NCBI GenBank assembly: GCA_023393155.1
Contig: JAEWML010000236.1
Span: forward strand, 1 to 11,711
Length of the DNA: 11,711 bases
DNA from: Bacillota bacterium
GTDB lineage: Bacteria; Bacillota; Clostridia; Oscillospirales; Oscillospiraceae
Reading direction: 5' to 3'
Positions 1 through 7,538 of the stretch are shown here, one piece after another. How positions within the stretch are numbered: position 1 is the first letter of the stretch; each line of letters starts with the position of its first letter. The notes under the pieces are model-generated. The model did not search any database and was not told the origin of the DNA. It saw nothing but the letters and a program-made list of their open reading frames with translations. The translations under genes and the position numbers were made by a program.

Positions 1-2969
1 CGTCTTTGACGGTGACCTCCTCCATCCCGGCCTCCTGCGCTCAGGCAGGAAAAAATTATTACGCCTGTATGGACGGCTGCGGATATCAGCGGGAGGAGAT
101 TGTTCCCGCGCTGCCTCACACGCTGTCCGGCGAGTGGAAGTCCAACGATACGGAGCACTGGCACCCCTGCGCGGTGTGCGGACAGGAGTATCCCGGCAGT
201 AAGGCCGCTCACACCTACGAGGCAAACTACACCTCGGATGCCGCCTCCCACTGGCAAAGATGCACAACCTGCAACGGAAGCTCCGCCAAGGTGGCCCATG
301 TGGACGCGAATAACGACGGGGTATGCGACGTGTGCATGCGAGGCGGACTGCCCGTCTCCGCGAAATACACCGTGACGTTTATCAACTCCGGGAGTGTCTT
401 CGGTACCCCTCAGAGCGTGAATAAGGACGGGCTTGCCACTGTGCCCGGAACACCCTCTAAGAGCGCAGCCAACTGCACGTATACCTTCAAGGGCTGGACT
501 ACGTCCAACCCCGGCACCGCCGCCGCCTACTTTGGTCAGGCCGTCTACACCGCCGCGCAGGTGGCCGCAACGAAGGTGACGGCCAACATTGCATGGTACG
601 CGGTCTATACCCTGAGCGCCACGAATCAGAGCGCGGCGCTGGACCTTACCGGAACGGGAGAGGCCACTGTGGGCTCCTCGGTCCAGAGCAAGCTCAACGG
701 CGTGTTTGCGGGCCTGACGGGCCGGAATTTTGTGAACGTGTCTCTCTCCGGCATGTCCACCTCCGCCTATGGAATGCTGTATGCCAACAGCTCCAGAACC
801 GACCTTGCCCGGACCTATACATACAGCGGGGGAAGCTATCCTATCGCCAGCGTGTACTTTGTGCCCTCCGGAACTAGGGGGACCAGCTCCGTGACCTATA
901 CCGCGACAGACGGATACAGCACCGTTCAGGGGACCCTTTCCATTACCAGCAACGCCACCGGCTACGGCACCACCATCAACTATACGGTGCAGCCTGGAGA
1001 GCGGGTGTCCATGGACCGGGCGGACTTTAACAGGGCATATCAGTCCCGCTATTCCGATACGGTCCGCTGGGTGGAATTTACCTCCGTCACCGCCTCCTCC
1101 TCCGGCGGCGGAACCTTCTGCTATAATTACGGGAGGTCCGACCAGAAGGAGCTGTCCCTTTCCGCCGTGGACGATTATTCCTACTATTACAGCAGCTCCA
1201 GCTACGGGTCCTATCCTCTCGACGACCTCAGCTTTTTAGCCGCCTCCGGTGCGTCCAAGGGAAGCGTCACCGTCAACTTCCGGGCGTATTATTCCAGCAG
1301 CCGCTATGTGGACGGGGTGATGGAAATTCAAATCAGCGGCGCCGGCTCCGGTGAAACAATTACCTATAAGGCAAGCCAGGGAGAGGCGGTCCCGCTGGAC
1401 ATCGGCGATTTCAGGCGCGTGTTTCAGAATGGCCAGTCGGGCTATGAATTTCGGTTTGTCACCTTCCTGACCACCTCCGCCTATGATCAGACGGACGGAC
1501 TGCTGTACTACAATTACGGCGGGAGAAACGAAACTGCCTTCAACAAAAATAATTACAACACCTATATCTATTACGTGGATAATTCCAAATACGGAGACTA
1601 TCCTCTCAGCGAAATGAGCTTTGTGACCTCCAGCAGCTTCAGCGACAGCGTGCGGCTGCCCTTCCGGGCCTATTACGACGCGGGCCGCTATGTGGACGGA
1701 ATTCTGGAGGTTCGGGCGGAGGACACCGTGATTCGGGGGGATATCCGGTATAACACCACTGGCGGAACCAATGTGCAGATTAACCCCAACGACATCGCCC
1801 GGTTTATGAATCAGGCGTATTCCGGCTCCGTGCTCCAGTCCGTGAAGCTTGGGGGCGTGCCGGACACCGGGACGCTGTACTACAATTACTACGGCGTCAG
1901 CAGCTATGGAACGACGGGCCTGAAGCTGACAAGCGGCAACTGCGCCAGCCAGCTTCTGTATTTCAGCCCGTCCGGATCAAGCCAGTACGCCCTGAGTGAG
2001 CTGACATACGTGCCCACCGGAAACAACTACTGCACCACGATTCCATTCACCGCCTACGGAAGCGGAAACCGCACCGCGCAGGGCACAATTCTCATCAGCG
2101 TCAACAGTGCGCTTGTGCAGGACGTGTATGGGGCCACGCCCATGAACACCTCCGTTACCTTCCCGGCGGACGCGATTTATAAAGCGGTTTCCTCGGCGGC
2201 CTCCGGCGCTTCCATGTCCAGTCTCCAGCTTCTGGAGCTGCCCGCCTCCCGGCAGGGGACGGTCTACGTGGGCACCGGCTCCGTCAGGGCCGCAGCCAAC
2301 AGCCGCTACGTCTATTCCGGCAGCTCCGGCAGCGGGCGAATCGGGGATTTGCGCTTTATGCCCGCCTCGGGCTTCACCGGCTCGGTGGAGATGCCCTACG
2401 TGGCGTACAACAGCGCGGGCAAGGCCATTACCAGCGGCAGGTTTTGCCTGGGGATTGTCAGCGGACTCAAGAGCTATCGGGACGTAAGCTCCTCCGTGTG
2501 GTGCTATAAATATGTGGCGGAGCTGAGCGACGAGAAGGTCATCGACGGCTATCCCGACGGCTATTTCAAGCCGGACAAAACCGTGACCTACGGGCAGGCG
2601 CTGAAGCTGATCATGCTGGCCGCGGACTACAAAGTACAGCCCCCCTCCGGCAAGCATCCCTTTAGCGGCTATCTCTCCCGCGCCAAGTCCGACGGACTGC
2701 TTACCGACGTGAAGGAGAGCGATCTGGACCGGCCCATCAGCCGTCTGGCGGTGGCGCAGATTACCGCCAAGTCCATGAAGCTGAACCTGAGCAGCCTTTC
2801 CAGCGTGAAGCCCTTTACCGACACCGGCGACGTCTACGTGCAGGCGCTCAGCGCCGCCGGAATTGTGGAGGGATATTTCTCCAACGGAACCAGCACCTTT
2901 AAGCCCGCCAACACCATGACCCGGGGCCAGATTTCCGCCATTGTGTGGCGGATGAACCGGGCGGGATAA
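1..2969 (+). CDS. SLH-domain cell-surface protein (5' partial)
   Basis: The frame is open to the left edge and the first possible initiator is only a TTG at base 6, so the true start and signal peptide lie upstream; 987 residues are visible (numbered from base 6). In order: Cys/His pairs (HWxxCxxC at 51-58 and 82-89, CxxC at 107-110); an InlB B-type repeat at about 119-205 ending in an F-K-G-W and W-Y-A-V-Y pattern; five tandem beta-rich repeats at about 207-818 sharing G-x-L/F-x-Y-N-Y, P-L-x-x-L/M-S-F and R-Y-V-D-G elements; and three SLH domains at about 821-878, 883-925 and 936-983. SLH domains normally bind pyruvylated secondary wall polymer, so the protein is inferred to be exported and attached non-covalently to the wall. 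The usual TRAE-like SLH motif appears here as TYGQ, SRLA and TRGQ. The very high Tyr/Ser/Gly content and absence of catalytic motifs suggest a structural or binding role. The ligand is unknown. Confidence 0.92.
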   Translation, partial: SLTVTSSIPASCAQAGKNYYACMDGCGYQREEIVPALPHTLSGEWKSNDTEHWHPCAVCGQEYPGSKAAHTYEANYTSDAASHWQRCTTCNGSSAKVAHVDANNDGVCDVCMRGGLPVSAKYTVTFINSGSVFGTPQSVNKDGLATVPGTPSKSAANCTYTFKGWTTSNPGTAAAYFGQAVYTAAQVAATKVTANIAWYAVYTLSATNQSAALDLTGTGEATVGSSVQSKLNGVFAGLTGRNFVNVSLSGMSTSAYGMLYANSSRTDLARTYTYSGGSYPIASVYFVPSGTRGTSSVTYTATDGYSTVQGTLSITSNATGYGTTINYTVQPGERVSMDRADFNRAYQSRYSDTVRWVEFTSVTASSSGGGTFCYNYGRSDQKELSLSAVDDYSYYYSSSSYGSYPLDDLSFLAASGASKGSVTVNFRAYYSSSRYVDGVMEIQISGAGSGETITYKASQGEAVPLDIGDFRRVFQNGQSGYEFRFVTFLTTSAYDQTDGLLYYNYGGRNETAFNKNNYNTYIYYVDNSKYGDYPLSEMSFVTSSSFSDSVRLPFRAYYDAGRYVDGILEVRAEDTVIRGDIRYNTTGGTNVQINPNDIARFMNQAYSGSVLQSVKLGGVPDTGTLYYNYYGVSSYGTTGLKLTSGNCASQLLYFSPSGSSQYALSELTYVPTGNNYCTTIPFTAYGSGNRTAQGTILISVNSALVQDVYGATPMNTSVTFPADAIYKAVSSAASGASMSSLQLLELPASRQGTVYVGTGSVRAAANSRYVYSGSSGSGRIGDLRFMPASGFTGSVEMPYVAYNSAGKAITSGRFCLGIVSGLKSYRDVSSSVWCYKYVAELSDEKVIDGYPDGYFKPDKTVTYGQALKLIMLAADYKVQPPSGKHPFSGYLSRAKSDGLLTDVKESDLDRPISRLAVAQITAKSMKLNLSSLSSVKPFTDTGDVYVQALSAAGIVEGYFSNGTSTFKPANTMTRGQISAIVWRMNRAG

Positions 2970-2991
2970 TAGGCAGGCCGAAATGACAGTG

Positions 2992-3036
2992 AAATCCCCG
3001 CCACCGCGTTTTTTGCGGCGGCGGGGATTTGTTTTT
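2992..3036 (+). terminator. Intrinsic terminator of the SLH protein gene
   Basis: Arms 2992-3007 and 3015-3030 pair over 15 base pairs with one A/C mismatch. The seven-base loop is T-rich and a run of five T follows at 3032-3036. It begins 22 bases after the SLH stop codon, so it should end that transcript. Confidence 0.88.
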
Positions 3037-3264
3037 GCCGGTTCTGAATGGCCTCCGTGGAGGAACAGGCGCGGCAGGAAAAAGGAGCTGGCGTTTTGCG
3101 AGGCGCGGCGCAAAAAAGGCAGGATATTTTGCCCCTGTTGACAAAACCCTCGATTCCTCCGGACAAATGTCCGCAATGAGCGGCGGCTTCCGCGGAGCCG
3201 CCAAGTATGGGACCCAAGAAAAAGGACTGCTGAAAAATATTTTGGGAAAATATAAATTTAGGGG
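3037..3264. other. Intergenic stretch with small inverted repeats, no gene seen
   Basis: No reading frame here has both a ribosome binding site and plausible protein composition. It holds three short inverted repeats: 3094-3100 with 3109-3115 (TTTTGCG/CGCAAAA), a near-perfect dyad at 3160-3173 (CGGACA-AA-TGTCCG), and a GC hairpin at 3182-3202. A TTGACA at 3138-3143 has no credible -10 box 16-18 bases downstream. The dyad could be a regulator site, but nothing identifies the regulator. Confidence 0.5.
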
Positions 3265-3293
3265 TTGACAGAAGGGGCTGTCCGTGGTATTTT
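3265..3293 (+). promoter_or_regulatory. Near-consensus sigma-A promoter of the putative ncRNA
   Basis: TTGACA at 3265-3270 and TATTTT at 3288-3293 are separated by exactly 17 bases. The DNA just upstream is AT-rich (around 3235-3260), as in an UP-like region. Transcription should begin near 3299-3301. No protein start codon with a ribosome binding site follows before the terminator, so the product is inferred to be an RNA. Confidence 0.75.
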
Positions 3294-3299
3294 AAATAT

Positions 3300-3480
3300 G
3301 CAGTTAGTTATAACTAATCGGACACGCCGGATGGCCCGATGCAAATGGGGGCAAAGGACCTCTCACGGCGCGAAAGGTTGTCGCTGACAGGCTAGGAGTT
3401 TTTCTACATTGGATGCGCGGCTTGCGTATTCACCCTCCGGTTTGGCTGACACCGGGCGGGCAGAGGAAAAGCTTCCCGTT
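3300..3480 (+). ncRNA. Putative structured non-coding RNA (possibly raiA-type; unproven)
   Basis: This stretch follows a strong promoter, lacks a credible reading frame and folds well by eye. A GCCC/GGGC stem at 3334-3352 is capped by AT/AT pairs and a GCAA (GNRA) tetraloop. CGGCG at 3366-3370 pairs with a downstream CGCTG around a CGAAAGG-containing loop. ATGCGC and GCGTAT pair over six bases around 3413-3430. CCC-T-CCGGT at 3433-3441 pairs with ACCGG-G-GGG at 3451-3460 with one bulged C. CCTCT at 3359-3363 can pair with AGAGG at 3462-3466, enclosing the later stems. GAAA- and GCAAA-rich joints resemble tertiary-contact elements. I checked it against remembered cores of c-di-GMP, TPP, FMN, SAM, glycine, T-box, 6S, SRP and RNase P RNAs and saw no match. 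Size, complexity and host type would suit the raiA motif, but I cannot verify that, and no raiA gene is in the window. Confidence 0.5.
3304..3317. promoter_or_regulatory. Perfect 14-bp palindrome at the ncRNA start site
   Basis: TTAGTTA/TAACTAA is a perfect palindrome lying within about the first 18 transcribed bases. The position suits a repressor that blocks initiation or early elongation. The TTAG...CTAA ends are reminiscent of metal-dependent DtxR/MntR-family operators, but that is resemblance only. In RNA the same bases are self-complementary without a loop, which favours a DNA role. Confidence 0.45.
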
Positions 3481-3519
3481 TCCTTTCTTTTCCTTTATTT
3501 CCTGTTTTCCCTCATGAAA

Positions 3520-3551
3520 GGCCCCGGGCGGACGCCATACCGCCCGGGGCC
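3520..3551 (+). repeat. Perfect 12-bp GC hairpin downstream of the ncRNA
   Basis: GGCCCCGGGCGG at 3520-3531 pairs perfectly with CCGCCCGGGGCC at 3540-3551 around an eight-base loop. No T-run follows, so it is not a classical terminator alone. A pyrimidine-rich tract of about 40 bases (about 3474-3513) lies just before it. It may stabilise the RNA 3' end or pause polymerase ahead of the terminator 14 bases downstream. Confidence 0.6.
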
Positions 3552-3565
3552 GAACTCTGTCTATG

Positions 3566-3597
3566 GGCCGCCGATTTTCGGCGGCCTTAGCTTTTTT
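3566..3597 (+). terminator. Intrinsic terminator of the ncRNA cassette
   Basis: Arms 3566-3574 and 3578-3586 form a perfect nine-base-pair GC stem with a TTT loop. TTAG separates it from a run of six T at 3592-3597. It closes the unit that starts at the 3265 promoter and isolates it from the downstream kinase gene. Confidence 0.8.
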
Positions 3598-3788
3598 GGA
3601 CGAAGGGGAGGAGTGTGCAGGGGATGCACAGGGGGGACGCAGAAAACATGAAGACTTTTTACGTTTTGGTGGCTCCTTCCATACAAGCGGTCAGGCACAA
3701 AACGACTGACCACCAAGGTAAGCAAATCGGGGGGCGATTTTCCAAATGACAAGCGGCGCGACGGCGGAGGAAATTCAAAGCTTCGCTC
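3598..3788. other. Region upstream of the kinase promoter with competing inverted repeats
   Basis: No gene is supported here. Three overlapping pairings are possible: CGTTTTG at 3662-3668 with CAAAACG at 3698-3704; TTGGTGG at 3666-3672 with CCACCAA at 3710-3716; and GGTCAG at 3689-3694 with CTGACC at 3706-3711. The first and second share bases, as do the second and third. A further hairpin pairs TGTGCA at 3614-3619 with TGCACA at 3625-3630. They could be regulator sites or, if transcribed, alternative RNA folds. Confidence 0.35.
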
Positions 3789-3817
3789 TTGCATTTCGGA
3801 GCGGAGTATCGTATGAT
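3789..3817 (+). promoter_or_regulatory. Promoter of the ribokinase gene
   Basis: TTGCAT at 3789-3794 and TATGAT at 3812-3817 are separated by 17 bases. The predicted start near 3824 leaves a leader of about 54 bases before the kinase ATG. This promoter lies inside the longest open frame of the kinase, which supports the downstream start at 3878. Confidence 0.6.
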
Positions 3818-3833
3818 GTAAGTAACTGGAATA

Positions 3834-3847
3834 GAAAACGATTGCGC
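3834..3847. promoter_or_regulatory. Possible LacI-family / CcpA (cre-like) operator
   Basis: GAAAACGATTGCGC sits about ten bases after the predicted kinase transcription start. Its left half and central CG match the general cre / LacI-family pattern, but the right half is poor. The position would suit a roadblock repressor responding to sugar supply. The match is weak and regulation is inferred. Confidence 0.25.
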
Positions 3848-3877
3848 ATGACCAAATGCATAGAAAGGAGCCGGATT

Positions 3878-4876
3878 ATGCTGAGAAGGCCAAAGATTTT
3901 GGTGGCTGGCAGCTTCATGATGGATTTGATTGCGTCCACACCCAGGGCGCCTTCTGCGGGAGAGACGGTCATCGGGACCGATTTTCGCACCGCACCCGGG
4001 GGAAAGGGCTCAAATCAGGCGGTCCAATGCGCCCGGCTGGGCGCGGAGGTCACCATGGTGGGACAGGTGGGAGACGACGCCTTCGGGCGGGCGCTGCTTG
4101 ACGCGGCGGAGCGCTCCGGCGTGGATGTGAGCCGGGTGCTGACGGACCCGGACAAAGCAACCGGCATCGCCCACATTCTTCTGGAGATTACGGAAAACGG
4201 CGTGCAAAACCGTATTACCGTGGTTCCCGGGGCAAACTATTCCACCACCTGTGAGCAGGTGGCGTGGCTGCGGGATGAAATCGGGTGCTTTGATCTGGTG
4301 ATGCTCCAGCTTGAGATTTCCATGGAGATCAACGTTGCCGTGGCGCAGTACGCCAAGGCGGCGGGAGTGCCGGTGATGCTGAACCCCGCCCCGGCGGCGG
4401 CGCTTCCGGAGGAGCTTTTGCGCTGCGTCACCTATCTCTCGCCCAACGAGCACGAGGCGGCGGCCCTCACAGGCCTGCCCCTGCGGGCGGACGAACGCGG
4501 CGTTGATCGGGAAGACGTGGAGGCGGTTTCGGCGGCGCTGCTTCGGCGTGGGGTGGAGAACGTGATGATAACACTGGGTGAAAATGGCTCCGTCGTGGCA
4601 GGCTCCGGCGAAATTGCCTATACCCCCTGCGTGAAAATGCCGGAGGTGAAGGACCCCACCGCCGCCGGCGACTCCTTTGTGGCGGCCTTCTGCACCGGGC
4701 AGGCCGCGGGACTGCCCAGGGAGCAGGCGCTGGCCTTTGCCTCCCACGCCGCCGCCATCACCGTGTCCAGGATGGGTGCCATGCCGTCCCTCCCCACCGT
4801 GGAGGAGGTCCAGGCCCTGCTGCGGGAGCGCGGATACGCGGGGTTTGACATCTCGGAGCTGGACGCGCTGCGGTAA
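3878..4876 (+). CDS. rbsK: Ribokinase (PfkB-family sugar kinase)
   Basis: This 332-residue protein is the length expected for ribokinase, which phosphorylates D-ribose at O5 with ATP in the cytoplasm. An early V-A-G-S-F-M-M-D strand leads to the PfkB signature GGKGSNQA (residues 41-48). An N-E-H-E element (LSPNEHEAAALTG) and a TLGENGS strand follow in the C-terminal half. The catalytic loop is DPTAAGDSF (259-267), with Asp265 as the expected base; many ribokinases have DTTGAGDSF. The start is ATG 3878 because AAGGAG lies eight bases upstream at 3865-3870 and the family's first beta strand begins right after it; the open frame continues back to 3746 but crosses the promoter. No ribose transporter or regulator is adjacent, so a related sugar or nucleoside is possible. 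The phosphoketolase downstream would consume pentose phosphate. Confidence 0.88.
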   Translation: MLRRPKILVAGSFMMDLIASTPRAPSAGETVIGTDFRTAPGGKGSNQAVQCARLGAEVTMVGQVGDDAFGRALLDAAERSGVDVSRVLTDPDKATGIAHILLEITENGVQNRITVVPGANYSTTCEQVAWLRDEIGCFDLVMLQLEISMEINVAVAQYAKAAGVPVMLNPAPAAALPEELLRCVTYLSPNEHEAAALTGLPLRADERGVDREDVEAVSAALLRRGVENVMITLGENGSVVAGSGEIAYTPCVKMPEVKDPTAAGDSFVAAFCTGQAAGLPREQALAFASHAAAITVSRMGAMPSLPTVEEVQALLRERGYAGFDISELDALR

Positions 4877-4877
4877 G

Positions 4878-4917
4878 GCCGGAACTTGTGCCCCGCGAGG
4901 GTGGGGCCAAGTCCGGC
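4878..4917 (+). repeat. Long GC hairpin just after rbsK
   Basis: The sequence folds into one stem starting one base after the kinase stop codon. GCCGG (4878-4882) pairs with CCGGC (4913-4917), ACTTG (4884-4888) with CAAGT (4908-4912), and GCCCC (4890-4894) with GGGGC (4903-4907), giving 15 pairs with single-base bulges at 4883 and 4889. No T-run follows, so it could be a factor-dependent or weak terminator, an mRNA stabiliser or a dispersed repeat. The remaining 193 bases to the next gene contain no clear promoter; TTGGAA 5011-5016 with TGTATT 5035-5040 (18-base spacer) is a weak candidate. Confidence 0.55.
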
Positions 4918-5110
4918 GGCGCGGCAAGCTTGGCCGCTTTGGCGCGACCCTGATTTGACGGGACGGGAAGCCCCAGAGCTGCATTGATAGAATATTCCCT
5001 CAAGAAAAGCTTGGAAGCATCACCTGAAAATGCGTGTATTACGATTTACGCCCGATAGGCGAACATGAAACAGAGCCGCAAAGGCGGCGTGAAAGAATGG
5101 AGGTTTCAGC

Positions 5111-7477
5111 ATGAGCGAATGCATGGAAAGACAGCCGCTGACGGAGGACTACCTGAAAAAGATGGACGCCTATTGGCGTGCGGCAAACTACCTGTCTGCG
5201 GCGCAGCTTTATCTGTTGAAAAATCCCCTGCTGCGGGAGCCCCTGCGTGCGGACCAGATTAAAAAGAAGATTGTGGGCCACTGGGGTACCGTCCCCGGGC
5301 AGAACTTTGTCTACGTCCACCTGAACCGCATCATCAAACAGTACGATCAGGACATGATTCTTCTTTCCGGGCCGGGCCACGGGGGCAACTTCTTCGTGTC
5401 CAACACGTATCTGGAGGGGACTTACAGCGAGGTGTATCCCAACGTGAGCCGGGATATGGAGGGGCTGCAAAGGCTGTGCAAGCAGTTTTCCTTCCCCGGC
5501 GGCATCGCAAGCCACGTGGCTCCGGAGACGCCGGGCTCTATCAACGAGGGCGGCGAGCTGGGCTACTGCCTGTCCCACGCCTATGGCGCGGTGTTTGACA
5601 ACCCCGGACTGATCGCCGCCGTCACCGTGGGCGACGGCGAGGCGGAGACGGGCCCTCTGGCTACCTCGTGGCTTGGAAATCAGTTTTTGAACCCGGCGGC
5701 CGACGGCGCGGTGCTGCCCATCCTCCACCTGAACGGCTACAAAATCAGCAATCCCACGCTCTTCGCCCGAATGAGCCATGAGCAGATTGACAGCTATTTT
5801 AAAGGCTGTGGCTGGAAGGCCCACTTTGTGGAGGGGGACGACCCCATAACCATGCACCGCCTGATGGCCGACACGCTGGATACGGTGATGGCCGAGATTC
5901 AGGCCATTCAGGCCGCCGCCAAGGCCGGTGAGACGGCACACAGGGAGTGGCCCATGATTGTCCTGCGGACGCCCAAGGGCTGGACCGGCCCCAAGGAAGT
6001 GGACGGAAAAAAGGTGGAGGGAACCTTCCGCGCCCATCAGGTGCCCATCTCCATGGAGAAGCCGGAGCATCTCAAGATGCTGGAAGAATGGCTTTTGAGC
6101 TACCGTCCGGAGGAGCTGTTCGGCGAGAACGGACGGCTGATTCCCGCGCTTGAGGAATTGGCCCCGGTGGGGCTGCGCCGCATGGGCGCAAATCCCCACG
6201 CCAACGGCGGAAAGCTCCGCCGGGACCTGCGGCTGCCGGACTTCCGGGACTACGCCGTGGAGGTCCCCGCCCCCGGCGCGGTGGAGGCGCAGGACATGAT
6301 CGAGCTGGGCGGCTATGTGCGGGATACGTTCCGGCTGAACGCCGACGCAAAGAACTTCCGTATTTTTGGGCCGGACGAAACCATGAGCAACCGCCTTGGC
6401 AAGGTGTTCGAGGTCACGGGCCGCGGTTGGAACAGCGCCACGGTGGAGGGAGACGAATTCCTCGCCGCCGACGGGCGGGTGATGGACTCCATGCTCTCCG
6501 AGCACATGTGCGAGGGAATGCTGGAGGGGTATCTCCTCACCGGGCGGCACGGTTTTTTTGCCAGCTACGAGGCGTTTATCCGCATCGTGGACTCCATGTG
6601 CGCCCAGCACGCCAAGTGGCTGAAAACCTGCAACGAGCTGCCTTGGAGAGAGTCCATTTCCTCTTTGAACCTGATTCTTTCCTCCAATGTCTGGCAGCAG
6701 GACCACAACGGCTTCACCCATCAGGACCCGGGCTTTTTGGACCACATCGCCAACAAAAAGGCGGACGTGGTGCGGCTCTATTTGCCGCCGGACGCCAACT
6801 GCCTGCTTAGCTGCTTCGACCACTGCATCAAGAGCCGGGACTATGTGAACGTGCTGGTGACCAGCAAGCATCCCCGGCCTCAGTGGCTGACCATGGAGCA
6901 GGCTGTGAAGCACTGCACCCAGGGCGTTGGCATCTGGAACTGGGCCAGCAGCGATCAGGGAAGCGAGCCGGACGTGGTGATGGCCTGCTGCGGCGACACG
7001 CCCACGCTGGAGACGCTGGCGGCGGTGACCATTCTGCGGGAGAAGATGCCGTCCATCAAAATCCGGGTGGTAAACGTGGTGGATTTGATGAAGCTCCAGC
7101 CCGCCACGGAGCATCCCCACGGGCTTAGCGACCCGGAGTACGACGCGCTGTTTACGGTGGATAAGCCCATCATTTTTGCGTTCCACGGCTATCACACACT
7201 GATTCACGAGCTGACCTACCGCCGCCACAACCGCAATATCCATGTGTACGGCTATAAGGAGGAGGGGACCATCACCACCCCCTTTGATATGCGGGTGCAG
7301 AACGAGGTGGACCGGTTCCATCTGGTGAAAAACGTGCTGCGGTATCTGCCGGAGCTGACGGGGCGCAGCGCCCATCTCATTCAGGAGATGAACGACAAGC
7401 TGGTGGAGCACGGGCAGTATATCCGGGAATACGGCGAGGACCTGCCGGAAATCCGCGACTGGAAGTGGCGCGGGTAA
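5111..7477 (+). CDS. xfp: Xylulose-5-phosphate/fructose-6-phosphate phosphoketolase
   Basis: A 788-residue thiamine-diphosphate enzyme of full family length. It splits xylulose 5-phosphate with phosphate into acetyl phosphate and glyceraldehyde 3-phosphate; many members also split fructose 6-phosphate to acetyl phosphate and erythrose 4-phosphate (EC 4.1.2.9 / 4.1.2.22). Visible hallmarks are GHWGT (56-60), GPGHGG (87-92), EGTYSEVYP (102-110), the first signature [15 protein letters not shown] (146-160) and the second, diphosphate/Mg-binding signature [14 protein letters not shown] (174-187). The second half carries GPDET (420-424), [18 protein letters not shown] (about 464-481) and [12 protein letters not shown] (531-542). 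All three transketolase-like regions are intact. ATG 5111 has TGGAGG at 5098-5103 seven bases upstream. Substrate preference cannot be read from the sequence. It follows rbsK by 234 bases in the same direction, so the two may be co-regulated, but the hairpin between them leaves co-transcription open. Confidence 0.96.
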   Translation: MSECMERQPLTEDYLKKMDAYWRAANYLSAAQLYLLKNPLLREPLRADQIKKKIVGHWGTVPGQNFVYVHLNRIIKQYDQDMILLSGPGHGGNFFVSNTYLEGTYSEVYPNVSRDMEGLQRLCKQFSFPGGIASHVAPETPGSINEGGELGYCLSHAYGAVFDNPGLIAAVTVGDGEAETGPLATSWLGNQFLNPAADGAVLPILHLNGYKISNPTLFARMSHEQIDSYFKGCGWKAHFVEGDDPITMHRLMADTLDTVMAEIQAIQAAAKAGETAHREWPMIVLRTPKGWTGPKEVDGKKVEGTFRAHQVPISMEKPEHLKMLEEWLLSYRPEELFGENGRLIPALEELAPVGLRRMGANPHANGGKLRRDLRLPDFRDYAVEVPAPGAVEAQDMIELGGYVRDTFRLNADAKNFRIFGPDETMSNRLGKVFEVTGRGWNSATVEGDEFLAADGRVMDSMLSEHMCEGMLEGYLLTGRHGFFASYEAFIRIVDSMCAQHAKWLKTCNELPWRESISSLNLILSSNVWQQDHNGFTHQDPGFLDHIANKKADVVRLYLPPDANCLLSCFDHCIKSRDYVNVLVTSKHPRPQWLTMEQAVKHCTQGVGIWNWASSDQGSEPDVVMACCGDTPTLETLAAVTILREKMPSIKIRVVNVVDLMKLQPATEHPHGLSDPEYDALFTVDKPIIFAFHGYHTLIHELTYRRHNRNIHVYGYKEEGTITTPFDMRVQNEVDRFHLVKNVLRYLPELTGRSAHLIQEMNDKLVEHGQYIREYGEDLPEIRDWKWRG

Positions 7478-7507
7478 AAAACCGCTGAAAAAGAAGCATT
7501 TACCGGG

Positions 7508-7538
7508 CCGCCGGTTCTGCAATCGGCAGAACCGGCGG
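7508..7538 (+). terminator. Hairpin terminator after xfp
   Basis: CCGCCGGTTCTGC at 7508-7520 pairs perfectly over 13 bases with 7526-7538 around a five-base loop. The bases that follow (TTCATTGTC) are only moderately T-rich, so termination may be partial. It starts 30 bases after the phosphoketolase stop. Confidence 0.65.

Noticed and set aside
3138..3143. TTGACA as a second promoter before the ncRNA
   Set aside because: No -10-like hexamer occurs 16-18 bases downstream.
1977..3176. A 399-codon minus-strand frame opposite the SLH gene
   Set aside because: It crosses the SLH gene's terminator, has low-complexity Gly/His/Arg composition and no family resemblance.
3320..3420. c-di-GMP-I (GEMM) riboswitch, because of GCAAA and CGAAAGG elements
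   Set aside because: The order of conserved joints and the two-hairpin layout do not fit, and no downstream gene is controlled before a terminator.
3648..3749. A 33-codon frame starting MKTFYVLVAPS upstream of rbsK
   Set aside because: Its only upstream G-rich stretch is poorly placed for ribosome binding, it lies upstream of the kinase promoter, and there is no recognisable peptide type.
3746..3877. An N-terminal extension of ribokinase by 44 codons
   Set aside because: The extension spans the predicted promoter, has no family similarity, and the ATG at 3878 has a proper ribosome binding site.
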